Of a stretch of 22,245 nt of DNA, positions 1 to 7,610 are shown one piece after another. Location of the stretch: positions 1 through 22,245 of the forward strand of contig CAJTRL010000064.1 of NCBI GenBank assembly GCA_910578715.1, given 5' to 3'. A program made the translations under genes and the position numbers. The notes below the pieces were generated by a model. It searched no databases. It was given only the letters and a program-made list of their open reading frames with translations, and had not been told where the DNA came from. Origin of the DNA: an uncultured Lachnospiraceae bacterium (GTDB lineage: Bacteria > Bacillota > Clostridia > Lachnospirales > Lachnospiraceae). How positions within the stretch are numbered: position 1 is the first letter of the stretch; each line of letters begins with the position of its first letter.

Positions 1-11
1 AATATTCGCTT

Positions 12-50
12 GCCGAATAAATTCGGCTATGAAAAATCTCTGATTTTTCA
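12..50 (-). terminator. Tandem hairpins after the LytTR regulator gene
   Basis: Two perfect dyads lie just past the stop codon of the LytTR gene, reading leftward. The first has 9-bp arms (30-38 with 42-50, loop of 3) and its 3' arm carries five Ts. The second has 6-bp arms, GCCGAA with TTCGGC (12-17 with 22-27). No long T run follows the second stem, so termination is plausible rather than certain. The pair could instead be an RNA-processing or attenuation structure before a further gene outside the window. Confidence 0.4.
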
Positions 51-52
51 AC

Positions 53-772
53 CTATTCACCGCTGCCCAGCATAAATATTTTCAATTTTTCATACGCCTG
101 TTCCTGATACTTCGGGCTGACTCTGAATTTTTCTCCACTTTCAAGCATTATTTGCTTTTTATTCATTCCTGATATGTATTTTACATTTATCAGGCAACTG
201 ATTTTAACCCTGACAAATCCATACTGTTCTATAATTTCTTCTATCGAATTCATTTTACCGCGAAGTATCCGAACATCTCCATTTGTCATGTAAAACTCGA
301 CATAATGGCCGCTTCCCTTCAGATATACAATATCCGTAACACAGAAAATACGCGTTTTCTTTCCTTCGGGAATCAAAACAATTTTTGACCGTTCACTAAT
401 TTTTTTCCTGTACAACGTCAGAGCCCTGTCGAGGTCCTCCGGCAGATTTGTTTTTCTGACAAATGCAATCGGCTGACAGTCAAAACTCTGAAAAACATAT
501 TCGCTGTATGCCGACACAAAAATAATATTACGGATTTTTTTATCTGACCGCCATTTCTGAACCCATTCCATGCCATTATATCCCGACAGTTCGATATCCA
601 GAAACAGAATATCGCATTCCGCCGCGTTACTTTCCAATTCCGATACGCTTTGAAAAGATTGGATGCTAAAATCCAGGCCATGCTCTGAGGCAGCCCTCTC
701 AATCCTGTTTTCCAAAACTTCCGCGAAGATTTTATCATCATCCAAAATGACAGCCTTCAATTTTTCATCCAT
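53..772 (-). CDS. LytTR-family response regulator (AgrA/LytR type)
   Basis: This 239-residue protein is a DNA-binding response regulator. Residues 5-125 form a receiver domain with an acidic cluster D11-D13, the phosphoacceptor D59 in FLDIEL, a switch Ser88 in FVSAYS and a Lys at about 107. Residues 130-235 match a LytTR domain, including YLKGSGHYVEFY and the FVRVKISCLINVKYI segment. The family binds direct-repeat promoter sites and controls surface, competence, bacteriocin or quorum functions when phosphorylated by a membrane histidine kinase. No kinase is visible here, so it may lie beyond coordinate 1. The gene follows the XRE gene by 19 bases in the same direction and is probably co-transcribed with it. 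Its target is unknown; the membrane protein at 1527 is a nearby candidate. The family call is secure and the role is inferred. Confidence 0.93.
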   Translation of the reverse strand: MDEKLKAVILDDDKIFAEVLENRIERAASEHGLDFSIQSFQSVSELESNAAECDILFLDIELSGYNGMEWVQKWRSDKKIRNIIFVSAYSEYVFQSFDCQPIAFVRKTNLPEDLDRALTLYRKKISERSKIVLIPEGKKTRIFCVTDIVYLKGSGHYVEFYMTNGDVRILRGKMNSIEEIIEQYGFVRVKISCLINVKYISGMNKKQIMLESGEKFRVSPKYQEQAYEKLKIFMLGSGE

Positions 773-791
773 ACATTTTCCACAACCAATA

Positions 792-1031
792 TCACTTTTC
801 GAGCAAATCCTCTATTGATACTTTCAGTATCTGAGCCATAGCCCTCAGTTCAAAATCTGTCACGGTGCGCTCATGGCTTTCAATTCTGGAGATTGAGCCG
901 CGGCAAATATAAATTGCATATGTTTCCAGCCGGTCCGATAAATCTTTCTGACTCATTCCCAGTTCCAGCCGATATTTTTTAATATTATTTCCAACGATAT
1001 TCTGTACCTGATAATCAATTATTCGTGCCAT
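792..1031 (-). CDS. XRE-family helix-turn-helix regulator
   Basis: This 79-residue single-domain protein carries a Cro/C1-type HTH at about residues 14-70: NIKKYRLELGMSQKDLSDRL, then SISRIESHERTVTDFELRAMAQIL. The start at 1031 (MARIIDYQ) is preferred over an in-frame ATG at 1046 because GGTGGAG sits six bases upstream of it. The first gene of a two-gene unit, it leads into the LytTR regulator. A perfect dyad at 1084-1102 lies over the -35 position of its own promoter, which suggests autorepression; that is inferred from layout only. No effector domain, protease domain or phage gene is next to it. Confidence 0.9.
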   Translation of the reverse strand: MARIIDYQVQNIVGNNIKKYRLELGMSQKDLSDRLETYAIYICRGSISRIESHERTVTDFELRAMAQILKVSIEDLLEK

Positions 1032-1063
1032 ACTTTTCTCCACCATTTTGACACAAATATTTT

Positions 1064-1069
1064 ATTATA
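1064..1069 (-). promoter_or_regulatory. -10 element of the XRE-LytTR operon promoter
   Basis: A perfect TATAAT lies on the minus strand about 33 bases upstream of the XRE start codon. The -35 position at 17-bp spacing falls at 1087-1092 and shows no good TTGACA match. The promoter would therefore be weak or dependent on an activator. It is overlapped by the dyad at 1084-1102. Confidence 0.55.
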
Positions 1070-1083
1070 TTTAAAACTAATGT

Positions 1084-1102
1084 ATGTCCTTTTACAGGAC
1101 AT
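1084..1102. promoter_or_regulatory. Perfect inverted repeat, candidate XRE operator
   Basis: ATGTCCT and AGGACAT form perfect 7-bp arms around a 5-base spacer (TTTAC). The 19-bp size and two-fold symmetry suit an XRE-family dimer. It covers the expected -35 region of the XRE promoter, so binding would block transcription of XRE and LytTR. The operator role is inferred; the symmetry is seen directly. Confidence 0.55.
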
Positions 1103-1470
1103 GCTGGGAAAATAAGAAAATTTTGCTATTTTTTGTCATATGAACAGTTCAGTAAAATAAAATCCAATCACTTCAAATTTTTATATTTTCTTTATGAAGC
1201 CGTTTCTCTATACCTTAATACATCATATATCTTTCTTTCCATAATGTAGTTACAAATGTTATCACACAACAAAATATTGTTTTTAAAACACTATAAAATG
1301 AGATAAAATATTAAATCATAATATTTTTTGTTGTAGTAAAAACACTGCAGACAAAAAAATGTTTTCGTTTCCAACTTACAAGATACCTTATCTGCAATCA
1401 TCTTTATACACAAAACGCAATTTTTGTCACCTTTTCCGCAATATTTGCATCAAAGTATTCCTCCGTATCA
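1103..1470. other. AT-rich non-coding regulatory region
   Basis: No convincing gene is seen on either strand of this strongly AT-rich stretch between divergent units. It contains an imperfect inverted repeat, CAACAAAATATT at 1267-1278 with AATATTTTTTGTTG at 1320-1333, which could form a stem around a 41-base loop. One sequence at 1144-1152, ACAGTTCAG, resembles a LytTR half-site, but a correctly spaced second copy was not found. The region probably holds upstream control elements for the two flanking promoters. Confidence 0.5.
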
Positions 1471-1479
1471 TGCTATAAT
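1471..1479 (+). promoter_or_regulatory. Extended -10 promoter (TGCTATAAT)
   Basis: TGC followed by TATAAT is a full extended -10 element, which can work with a poor -35. It lies about 48 bases upstream of the ATG at 1527 on the same strand. No TTGACA-like box is found at 16-18 bp spacing. The same nine bases occur upstream of the MBOAT gene and of the GlpA-like gene in this window. Confidence 0.7.
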
Positions 1480-1526
1480 GTTAGCAGAAACACAATCCTC
1501 AAACACACGGACATATAAACAGAACA

Positions 1527-3233
1527 ATGAAAATGCAGACCGACAATACCAAAAACAGAAATACAGAAGAAGTAGATACAGATAAAAAATATAAAAGAGG
1601 CAGAACGAAAAAAGAAAAATCCGCTATCAACATGCAGCCAAAAAAGAGAAAAAGAAAATCTTCTCATCCTTCCGGCCGGAATGCGGCCATAGCCTTTTTT
1701 TCATGTTTCTTACTATTAATTGCCGTCGCAATTATCGTTGTTCTGATTGCCAAATTTCTTCTGAATGTCAATATTACCGGTACAACAGCCAGTGCTGATG
1801 TCTCTGGTACCTCTGCAGGCTCTACCGTTAATTACAACGATGATGCCTCTGCCAGCCCTACCGTTAATTACAGCGATAATGCCTCTGCCAGCCCTGCCGT
1901 TAATTACAGCGATGATGCCTCTGTTGTCTCCGCCTTCAATTACAGTGCTCTGACTCTTCTGGCTTTTGTTATCGCTGTCTGGACCAGTCTGAATATTTAT
2001 AATACATTCAATAACCAGTCCGTTGCAGAAATAAAACAGAAATACCTGGAATTAAACAAGCAGATTCGCTGGTTCTTCTTCCTTGAAAAGGTAAAACAGT
2101 TTTCCTGGGCGGATGTATCAAAACTGTTGCCCTATTCTCCGGAAGGAGAGAAAAAACTTACGGAAAGCATGATTGAGCAGTTAATTGATATTGCGGAAAA
2201 AATCTTAAAGTGCGAATGGGAATTTGAGCACTGTATGAATACTGTATGTACAGAACACTGTACGGAACTATTAAGGACTATAAGTGAAAATAAAGATTTC
2301 AAAAAAACAGAGTCTCTCACGATTTATCTTAAAATCATGGTATTTTCGCTTTTTACCTATACGGAAAGAATTAAACTCCGGCGGACCGAGAAAAAAGACA
2401 GCCGGAAGGAAACCATTAACACCGCCAAACTGGAAAGCTATATTGAGGAATACACCAGCATATATGAAGATTATGAGCAACAATCCTATATAGATGATGA
2501 TTTATGCCAGTATATGTGCTTAATGATTGCATATATGAAACAGCTCCTGTTTGAAGCAGATGCTGCCCAAAACAGCGGCCGGTATACTACCGGAGAAAAG
2601 TTTTCAGATATTGAAAATTGGTACCAGAAATCCATCAGCGGCGCGCATCCCAGCAGTCAGTGTCTGCAATATTATGGCATCTTTCTTGAAAAATGTAAAT
2701 CAGACCTGGAACAGGCACGGGAGAAATATGAGCTGGCAATGAATAGCGGAGACTTCGACCCAAAACTATATAATCTGACCGGCTCTCTGTATTTGAAGCT
2801 CTTTGATAAGGAAAATCAGATAAGGACGAGATTTGAAAAAGACAAAAAACTATTGGCCGAGCGCACCTATACGGACAGCCAACATCTGATTGATAAGGCA
2901 ATAGCCATACTCGAAAAAGGGAAAAGCGCAATGCCGGAGCTGACCGATACCTATGCCAATTTAGTGAAAGCATATATGTATAAATGGTTAATGAAACCGA
3001 AAAAGAATCTCTTATGCCGCAGGAAAGCCTATGAGATGATGTCCATCGCAAGAAATCTTTCGACCGGAAGGGTTGTCCTGTTTGCGGAAAGAAACCTCTA
3101 CGAAGCAGACCGAAAATACCAGCGGGCAATGCGCCAGAACGACAAAATAGCGGCGTTACTGTCCGACTCTGAAGATGTCCTCCTTGCCCGGAAATTATAT
3201 TCATCGCGTTTACCTAAGTGTTCATCGCTGTGA
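1527..3233 (+). CDS. Two-TM protein with a 12-residue repeat and helical-repeat cytosolic domain
   Basis: I do not recognise a named family for this 568-residue protein. Residues 1-52 are very rich in Lys and Arg. TM1 spans about 53-79 and TM2 about 141-160, so both ends should be cytosolic with an outside loop of about 60 residues. That loop carries three 12-residue units (NYxDxASASPxV, residues 101-136) followed by a partial one. The remaining 400 residues are charged and mainly helical. Parts around 390-440 and 460-500 look TPR-like (long amphipathic helices with Tyr/Ala spacing), but no strict TPR consensus is clear. The start has no obvious Shine-Dalgarno sequence; a second ATG lies two codons in. 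A strong extended -10 lies upstream and a large terminator downstream. It is divergent from the XRE/LytTR operon, which might regulate it. A scaffold or sensor role is a guess. Confidence 0.8.
   Translation: MKMQTDNTKNRNTEEVDTDKKYKRGRTKKEKSAINMQPKKRKRKSSHPSGRNAAIAFFSCFLLLIAVAIIVVLIAKFLLNVNITGTTASADVSGTSAGSTVNYNDDASASPTVNYSDNASASPAVNYSDDASVVSAFNYSALTLLAFVIAVWTSLNIYNTFNNQSVAEIKQKYLELNKQIRWFFFLEKVKQFSWADVSKLLPYSPEGEKKLTESMIEQLIDIAEKILKCEWEFEHCMNTVCTEHCTELLRTISENKDFKKTESLTIYLKIMVFSLFTYTERIKLRRTEKKDSRKETINTAKLESYIEEYTSIYEDYEQQSYIDDDLCQYMCLMIAYMKQLLFEADAAQNSGRYTTGEKFSDIENWYQKSISGAHPSSQCLQYYGIFLEKCKSDLEQAREKYELAMNSGDFDPKLYNLTGSLYLKLFDKENQIRTRFEKDKKLLAERTYTDSQHLIDKAIAILEKGKSAMPELTDTYANLVKAYMYKWLMKPKKNLLCRRKAYEMMSIARNLSTGRVVLFAERNLYEADRKYQRAMRQNDKIAALLSDSEDVLLARKLYSSRLPKCSSL
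1828..1947 (+). repeat. In-frame 36-bp tandem repeat (about 3.3 copies)
   Basis: Units begin at 1828, 1864 and 1900, each opening with TTAATTACA and running on through GATGCCTCTGCCAGCCCT. Copies 1 and 2 are almost identical. Copy 3 diverges in its second half, and a fourth begins at 1936. Since 36 bases is a multiple of three, copy-number change would lengthen or shorten the outside loop by 12 residues without breaking the frame. Confidence 0.9.
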
Positions 3234-3249
3234 AACTGGGGCAAAAAAA

Positions 3250-3316
3250 GAATTATTCGTTGGGATGTGCGGAGAAAAGCTCCGACTTGCTTACCTCCCC
3301 ATCCCACAAATAATTC
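3250..3316. terminator. Large hairpin terminating two converging units
   Basis: The arms run from 3250 to 3267 and from 3300 to 3316, pairing GAATTATT and TGGGATG with their complements apart from a small bulge. An inner CGGAG/CTCCG stem lies within the loop. Read leftward, the hairpin is followed at once by seven Ts (TTCTTTTTTTGCC), which ends the nine-gene sugar operon. Read rightward, TTTTTT follows shortly after, so it may also end the gene at 1527. The right arm is made of the last codons of the glycosyltransferase gene. Confidence 0.85.
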
Positions 3317-4352
3317 GAATAATTTTTTCCCTGTCATCCCGGTACATGCTGTAATCGCCCTGGAGACTTTCCAGCCGCCGCAACACGTCTCCCAGATTAT
3401 CTTTCAAATCCCGCCAGGATATCTTTATCCCGTTGTTCCGCACCGTCACTTTTTCTAACAGCGCCTTTTCCTCCAGCGAATCGCTGAACGCGAGCAGAGC
3501 GCATTTCTTTCCGTTCAGCAGAATTTCCGATACAGTAGACCAGCCGCATTTCGTAATCACATATTCGCTGGCCGAAATATAATCCATCGTATTCATTACG
3601 TTGTCCGGAAGATATACCACATTTCTTCCTTTCAGCTTCACTCCCCGCGTCGCAATAAAAGTATACGGCAGACTGCCAACGTCGATTTCTTCCGTCAGGG
3701 ACACCGACATCCCCACGCTGACAAATACCAGCGGCGTTTCGTACTTCCGGCGGATTTCTTCGGCCTTATGAGGATTCCCGGTTCTGGCAGTCAGAGACAC
3801 CTCTTCGCATCGTCCGCAGTATTGGCTCATCTGCTCCACATGCAGCTCATATAACAAAGTCTTATCTGCCAGCGCATAACATTCCCGATAGGGAGCAGCA
3901 TATTCTTCCCCCAGATATAACCGGTAATGGTCATACCATGTAAAATTGGAAATCAGGATGCCCGGAATATTTAATTCTTTCGCTGCCCGGAATATCCACG
4001 GCGTCACATCGGAAACAATCACATCGATTTTATCGTTTACCAGCCGTTTCTTTTCTTCCTCAATCAGCCCGCCCCAGTCCGCCGTTTCTTTTTCCACCCC
4101 GAGCCGCATTCTTTCTGTGTCCACTTCCAGGTGCCCCTGTTGATAAAGCAGTCCGCATTCCTGATAATCTTCGTTATATACAAGCCGTTCATCACAGTGG
4201 GCCAGATTGCGTCTTATCATCGCAGCTCTCTCTGAATCCGTCCTGATAAAAACGCGGTTACTGACATCATCTTTCCAGAGCTTCTCAATCAGCGGAATAT
4301 TCCTTGCGGCATGCCCGTACCCGTGGTTACTGATATAAAATGCAACATTCAT
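3291..4352 (-). CDS. GT-B type glycosyltransferase (GT28/Glyco_trans_1_3-like)
   Basis: The 353-residue protein opens with FYISNHGYGHAARNIPLIEKL, the glycine- and histidine-rich first loop of GT-B enzymes of the MurG/UGT-like group. A second half carries FVSVGMS (about 220), VYLPDN and YVITKCGWSTVSEILLNGK (about 270-290), the nucleotide-sugar binding region. No signal peptide or membrane segment is visible, so it should act on the inner face of the membrane or in the cytosol. It is the last gene of the sugar operon and begins 5 bases after the GT2 stop, with AAGGAAG upstream of the ATG. Sugar donor and acceptor cannot be told. The N-terminal fold is also shared with the non-kinase half of arabinokinase-like proteins. 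Its last codons double as one arm of the operon terminator. Confidence 0.82.
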   Translation of the reverse strand: MNVAFYISNHGYGHAARNIPLIEKLWKDDVSNRVFIRTDSERAAMIRRNLAHCDERLVYNEDYQECGLLYQQGHLEVDTERMRLGVEKETADWGGLIEEEKKRLVNDKIDVIVSDVTPWIFRAAKELNIPGILISNFTWYDHYRLYLGEEYAAPYRECYALADKTLLYELHVEQMSQYCGRCEEVSLTARTGNPHKAEEIRRKYETPLVFVSVGMSVSLTEEIDVGSLPYTFIATRGVKLKGRNVVYLPDNVMNTMDYISASEYVITKCGWSTVSEILLNGKKCALLAFSDSLEEKALLEKVTVRNNGIKISWRDLKDNLGDVLRRLESLQGDYSMYRDDREKIIRIICGMGR

Positions 4353-4357
4353 CCTGT

Positions 4358-5278
4358 CTACTTCCTTACTTCATCAATAATGAACGGCGGCCTTTTCCTT
4401 GCGGCATCGAGGGTCCTCCAGATATATTCCCCAAGAAGTCCGAGCATTAACAGAATCAGCCCGGAGGAACACAGTACCACGCACATCAGAGACGGCCAGC
4501 CGGCAACCGGCGTTCCCACGGTGAACCATTCCACGAACACCTCAATTCCCATAATAATTGAAAAGACAAAAAACAGGATGCCGATTATCCACATCATTCT
4601 GATTGGCACATAAGAAAAGCTAATCATGGAATCCAGCACCAGCTTAAATTTCTTGGCAAAGGTCCATCTCCCTTTACCGATTTCCCTTTCCCTTCTGTGG
4701 AAATATATCCTGTCCGTCTGAAAACCCGCCCACAGAACCTGAAGCGTCAGCGAAGAATTTTTTTCATCCAGCTTCAGTAACACCTCGATGACCTTTCTGT
4801 CCAGCAGATAGCAGTCGCATCCCCCGGAAGGCATATTTTTATTCGCGAATTTCTGCATCAGTTTATAATACAGCCCGGCAAAAAACTTTGTCGCAAGGCT
4901 GTCATCCCGTTCTTCCCTGACGGCCAGCACGACTTTGTTCCCTTTTTTCCAGCTTTCATACATCTCTAAGATGATTTCCGAATCTTCCTGTAAGTCCGCC
5001 TGTTTTGTAACCGCACAGTCTCCGGTGCACACGGATAATCCGGCCAAAAGCGCGGAATGCTCCCCGAAATTTCTTGACAGTTTTACGCAGACCGTCCTGT
5101 CGTCCCTGTTTTTAATTTTATTGATGACTTCCCAGGAACTGTCGCCGGAGCCGTCGTCCACAAAAACAAGCTCGTAGTCTTCCAGCTGTCCCAGCACCTT
5201 TTTCTTCAAATCTTCATATAATAATTCCAGCGTGTCTTCATTCCAGTAAACAGGAATAATGATAGATAGTTTGCTCAT
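4358..5278 (-). CDS. GT2 polyprenyl-phosphate sugar transferase (GtrB/ArnC/DPM1-like)
   Basis: This 306-residue protein has an N-terminal GT-A domain: SIIIPVYWNED (5-15), VFVDDGSGDSSW (38-49) and ADLQED (94-99). Two C-terminal TM segments follow at about 225-255 and 263-288, and then the typical GEYIWRT and KRPPFII tail. Enzymes of this layout (GtrB, ArnC, dolichol-phosphate mannose synthase) move a sugar from an NDP carrier to undecaprenyl phosphate at the inner membrane face. The usual D-x-D metal motif reads Q93-A-D95 here, so the first Asp is missing while D95 and Q97 remain. The two SMR-like genes in the same operon could act as its flippase. The start has AAAGGA about 8 bases upstream. 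The family call is firm; the transferred sugar is unknown. Confidence 0.92.
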   Translation of the reverse strand: MSKLSIIIPVYWNEDTLELLYEDLKKKVLGQLEDYELVFVDDGSGDSSWEVINKIKNRDDRTVCVKLSRNFGEHSALLAGLSVCTGDCAVTKQADLQEDSEIILEMYESWKKGNKVVLAVREERDDSLATKFFAGLYYKLMQKFANKNMPSGGCDCYLLDRKVIEVLLKLDEKNSSLTLQVLWAGFQTDRIYFHRREREIGKGRWTFAKKFKLVLDSMISFSYVPIRMMWIIGILFFVFSIIMGIEVFVEWFTVGTPVAGWPSLMCVVLCSSGLILLMLGLLGEYIWRTLDAARKRPPFIIDEVRK

Positions 5279-5338
5279 TCCGATTGTCCTTTCCTTTCAG
5301 GCCGCACATACTGCCCCGGTTCCGGTACAGATGCCGCT

Positions 5339-6091
5339 CTATTTCTTTCTGCACACGATAAACAGCGACAGGCCCGGCAGCCAGATTTTATGTCTGTTCA
5401 GAAACGCGCAGATTTTATAGTCCAGATTTAGAAATCCCGTAACCAGTCTGGTTACCAGGCCCTTCTCCTCAAATTTCCACCCGGTCGTCACTTCATGTTT
5501 CGGGTCGATTGGCAGGTTCAGCCACTTCTGCAGACCTCTTACGCACAGTAAGGAGAAGTAAAAAAAGTGTTCTTCCACGATTTCGATTTCCGGGATTTTC
5601 TCCATGATTTGCGCAATACTTTTCCTGTCATATCTTCTTAAAAGTTTTACGATGACGTCATGTTCCGAAAACAGCTTCTGGAAGGACGGTACTGTAAAGA
5701 AAATAAGTCCGCCCGGTTTCAGCCTTTGGCACAGCTTTGTCACATATTCCACTTCGTCTTCCATATACTCCAGGGAATCCATCATCAGCGCATAGTCAAA
5801 ATCAGTTTCCCCGGTTTCTTCCAGATACCTGAATCTGCGGACCCTGTTTCCTTTCTTTCCCGTCTTCTCATATCCGATATCCACGGCATATAAAATATCC
5901 TTTTTCCACCTTCTCATCAGCGCCCTGTCAAAATACATATCGCCCGCGCCGATATTGAGATAACGCTTTTCCTCCCCGGTTTTATGGACCTCCCTCAGCC
6001 AGGGTTCCATCGACTGCAGAACGCATCCGGTTCTGCTTAATTCCCACGGGTGTCTGCTTTTCATTTTTTTGGATGTTTCGTTGATATCCAT
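5339..6091 (-). CDS. Class I SAM-dependent methyltransferase
   Basis: The 250-residue protein carries the SAM-binding motif I YLNIGAGDMYFD (44-55), an acidic VDIGY end of strand 2, FDYALMMDSLEYMED (motif II region) and LKPGGLIFFTVPS (motif III). This matches the Methyltransf_11/23 group, often found with O-antigen and deoxysugar genes. The start at 6091 (MDINETSKK) is preferred over the ATG at 6103 because GGAGG ends only five bases upstream of it. Position between the oxidoreductase and the GT2 gene suggests methylation of a sugar hydroxyl or amino group, on the nucleotide sugar or after transfer. Methylation of another small substrate cannot be excluded. Confidence 0.9.
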   Translation of the reverse strand: MDINETSKKMKSRHPWELSRTGCVLQSMEPWLREVHKTGEEKRYLNIGAGDMYFDRALMRRWKKDILYAVDIGYEKTGKKGNRVRRFRYLEETGETDFDYALMMDSLEYMEDEVEYVTKLCQRLKPGGLIFFTVPSFQKLFSEHDVIVKLLRRYDRKSIAQIMEKIPEIEIVEEHFFYFSLLCVRGLQKWLNLPIDPKHEVTTGWKFEEKGLVTRLVTGFLNLDYKICAFLNRHKIWLPGLSLFIVCRKK

Positions 6092-6166
6092 TCTTGCCTC
6101 CATGTGTCAGGCGGACATGCCTGCATATTCATTTGACTCCATTTTTATTATGACACTTCTGTCAGT

Positions 6167-7195
6167 TTAGTGCAGAATGTTTTTCCGCTCCATTTCATCG
6201 ACCAGGCGGCTCTGCGTCAGGATTTCCTTCCCCGCATTCTCCCGCGTTTCCCGGTTTTCCGTACAGGAACCGAAATACTCGATGGCATGGGCGAACTGGT
6301 CATCCGGCGCGGTTTTTATGACTTCCTCGGTCTGCCCCTTTATGATAATCTGCGTTTCCATTTCCGCCGGGGGCGTAAAAATGCGGGGCGCCAGAATGCA
6401 CGCTTTGCTTCCCCATATTTCCAGCTCGCACTTATAGGAATTGTCCATGCCGAACGCAATCTGCGCTTCCACAGCATTTTGGTCCGTTAAGACAGCGCTT
6501 CCGTACATATCCACATCGTGCCTGTCCGTATGATGCAGCGCCGACGTAACCACATGAAGGCCGTCGCCCGTAAACAGCTGCACCGCTTTCAGCGCATATC
6601 CTCCGCAGTCTAAAAGCGCGCCGCCGCCCATTTTTTTATCATAACGGAAATCCTCCGCGCTCCGGTAGGGGAATCCAAAGGCGGTACGAATCAGGCGCAG
6701 CTCCCCTATTTTCCCTTCCTCCAGCAGTTCCCTGATTTTCGCAATCTGCCTGTGCAGTCCGAACGCATAGTTCTCATACAGGGCCAGCCCTTTTTCCTCC
6801 GCCAGAGCGGTCAGCTTAGCCGTATCTTCCAGGCTCGTCGTACAGGGTTTCTCCGACAGAACATGTTTCCCCGCCGCAAGCGCTTTATAACACCACTCAA
6901 AATGCAGACTGGGCGGAAGCGGGACATAAACGGCGTCCACATCTTCCGAGCTTATCAGATTCCCATAGCCCTGATAAATCTTTCCGCCATAATTGTCAAC
7001 AAATTTCTGCGCCTTTTCTCTTTTTTTCACAAGCAGGGGTTCATATGATTTTTCATCAATTTCCCCGCCCCGTTCGCGGCAGTCCGCAACTGCCACACCG
7101 GCAAATTCAAACTTTTCCACCGTTTTCAGGGCCGGCAGAAATCGTCTGAACGCGATATCCGACGCGCCCAGTATTCCGATTCGTATCTTCTTCAT
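6167..7195 (-). CDS. Gfo/Idh/MocA oxidoreductase, possible NDP-sugar 3-ketoreductase
   Basis: This 342-residue protein begins with a Rossmann fold, IRIGILGASDIAFRRFLPAL. It then carries the family signature AGKHVLSEKPCTTS with the conserved EKP lysine, and GGGALLDCGGYALKA from the substrate domain. The start at 7195 (MKKIRIG) has AAAGGA six bases upstream; an ATG two codons earlier is also possible. KijD10-type members of this family reduce the C3 ketone left by NDP-hexose 2,3-dehydratase, giving a 4-keto-2,6-dideoxyhexose. A 2,3-dehydratase lies in the same operon, so that job is a reasonable inference. Other roles, such as oxidising a sugar nucleotide, remain open, since the family is broad. 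Confidence 0.9.
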   Translation of the reverse strand: MKKIRIGILGASDIAFRRFLPALKTVEKFEFAGVAVADCRERGGEIDEKSYEPLLVKKREKAQKFVDNYGGKIYQGYGNLISSEDVDAVYVPLPPSLHFEWCYKALAAGKHVLSEKPCTTSLEDTAKLTALAEEKGLALYENYAFGLHRQIAKIRELLEEGKIGELRLIRTAFGFPYRSAEDFRYDKKMGGGALLDCGGYALKAVQLFTGDGLHVVTSALHHTDRHDVDMYGSAVLTDQNAVEAQIAFGMDNSYKCELEIWGSKACILAPRIFTPPAEMETQIIIKGQTEEVIKTAPDDQFAHAIEYFGSCTENRETRENAGKEILTQSRLVDEMERKNILH

Positions 7196-7271
7196 GGTCA
7201 TTCCTTTCCACCCGCTTCCGCGGACACCGTGATTTTTCCGGAAAATCCTCCGGCGGCAGTACGCCAGTGTA

Positions 7272-7610
7272 CTAGATATAAAACACAAAAAAACCGCATA
7301 AAATCAGCAGAATCCCGATAATCTTACGCGGGCCGATTTTTTCCTTAAAAAACAGATAACTGAAAATTAATACCAGAACATTTCCAAGAGAATCGATAAT
7401 CATACCGTTTTTATATTCGATTCCCTTATAGGCGACAATCGCCAGAAACATCGAAACGAACATCATTCCATACCCGAGAATGACGAACACATTCAGATAT
7501 TCCCTTATTCTATTCGGATACTGGTTCATTGCAGCCTTTTTCAGAAGTATCTGGGAAAAGGAAGCGACAAACACGGCAAGTAAATATATCAGAAAATAAA
7601 TATTAAGCAT
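7272..7610 (-). CDS. SMR/ArnE-ArnF-like small membrane protein, second of pair
   Basis: The 112-residue protein is almost entirely made of four membrane helices. LKKAA lies after helix 1 and the C-terminal half is SYLFFKEKIGPRKIIGILLILCGFFVF, the usual end of small multidrug resistance and DMT proteins. It overlaps the preceding gene of similar size by 8 bases, with GGAGGAGAAAAGG upstream of its ATG, so the two are probably translated together and form a heterodimer. ArnE/ArnF pairs of this size flip undecaprenyl-phosphate-aminoarabinose. Given a GtrB/ArnC-type GT2 in the same operon, a lipid-linked sugar flippase is the best guess. Drug or metabolite export is the alternative. Confidence 0.85.
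   Translation of the reverse strand: MLNIYFLIYLLAVFVASFSQILLKKAAMNQYPNRIREYLNVFVILGYGMMFVSMFLAIVAYKGIEYKNGMIIDSLGNVLVLIFSYLFFKEKIGPRKIIGILLILCGFFVFYI

Noticed and set aside
1144..1152. ACAGTTCAG as a LytTR binding site
   Set aside because: It fits the loose nine-base LytTR consensus, but no second copy occurs at the usual one-to-two helical-turn spacing, and single matches are frequent by chance.
1828..1947. Tandem repeat as a CRISPR array
   Set aside because: Units are directly joined with no variable spacers, are not palindromic, and are in frame within a coding gene.
2635..3204. 189-residue open frame antisense to the gene at 1527
   Set aside because: It has no family features, is rich in Arg, Ser and Cys as expected from a shadow frame, and lies wholly inside a coherent coding region on the other strand.
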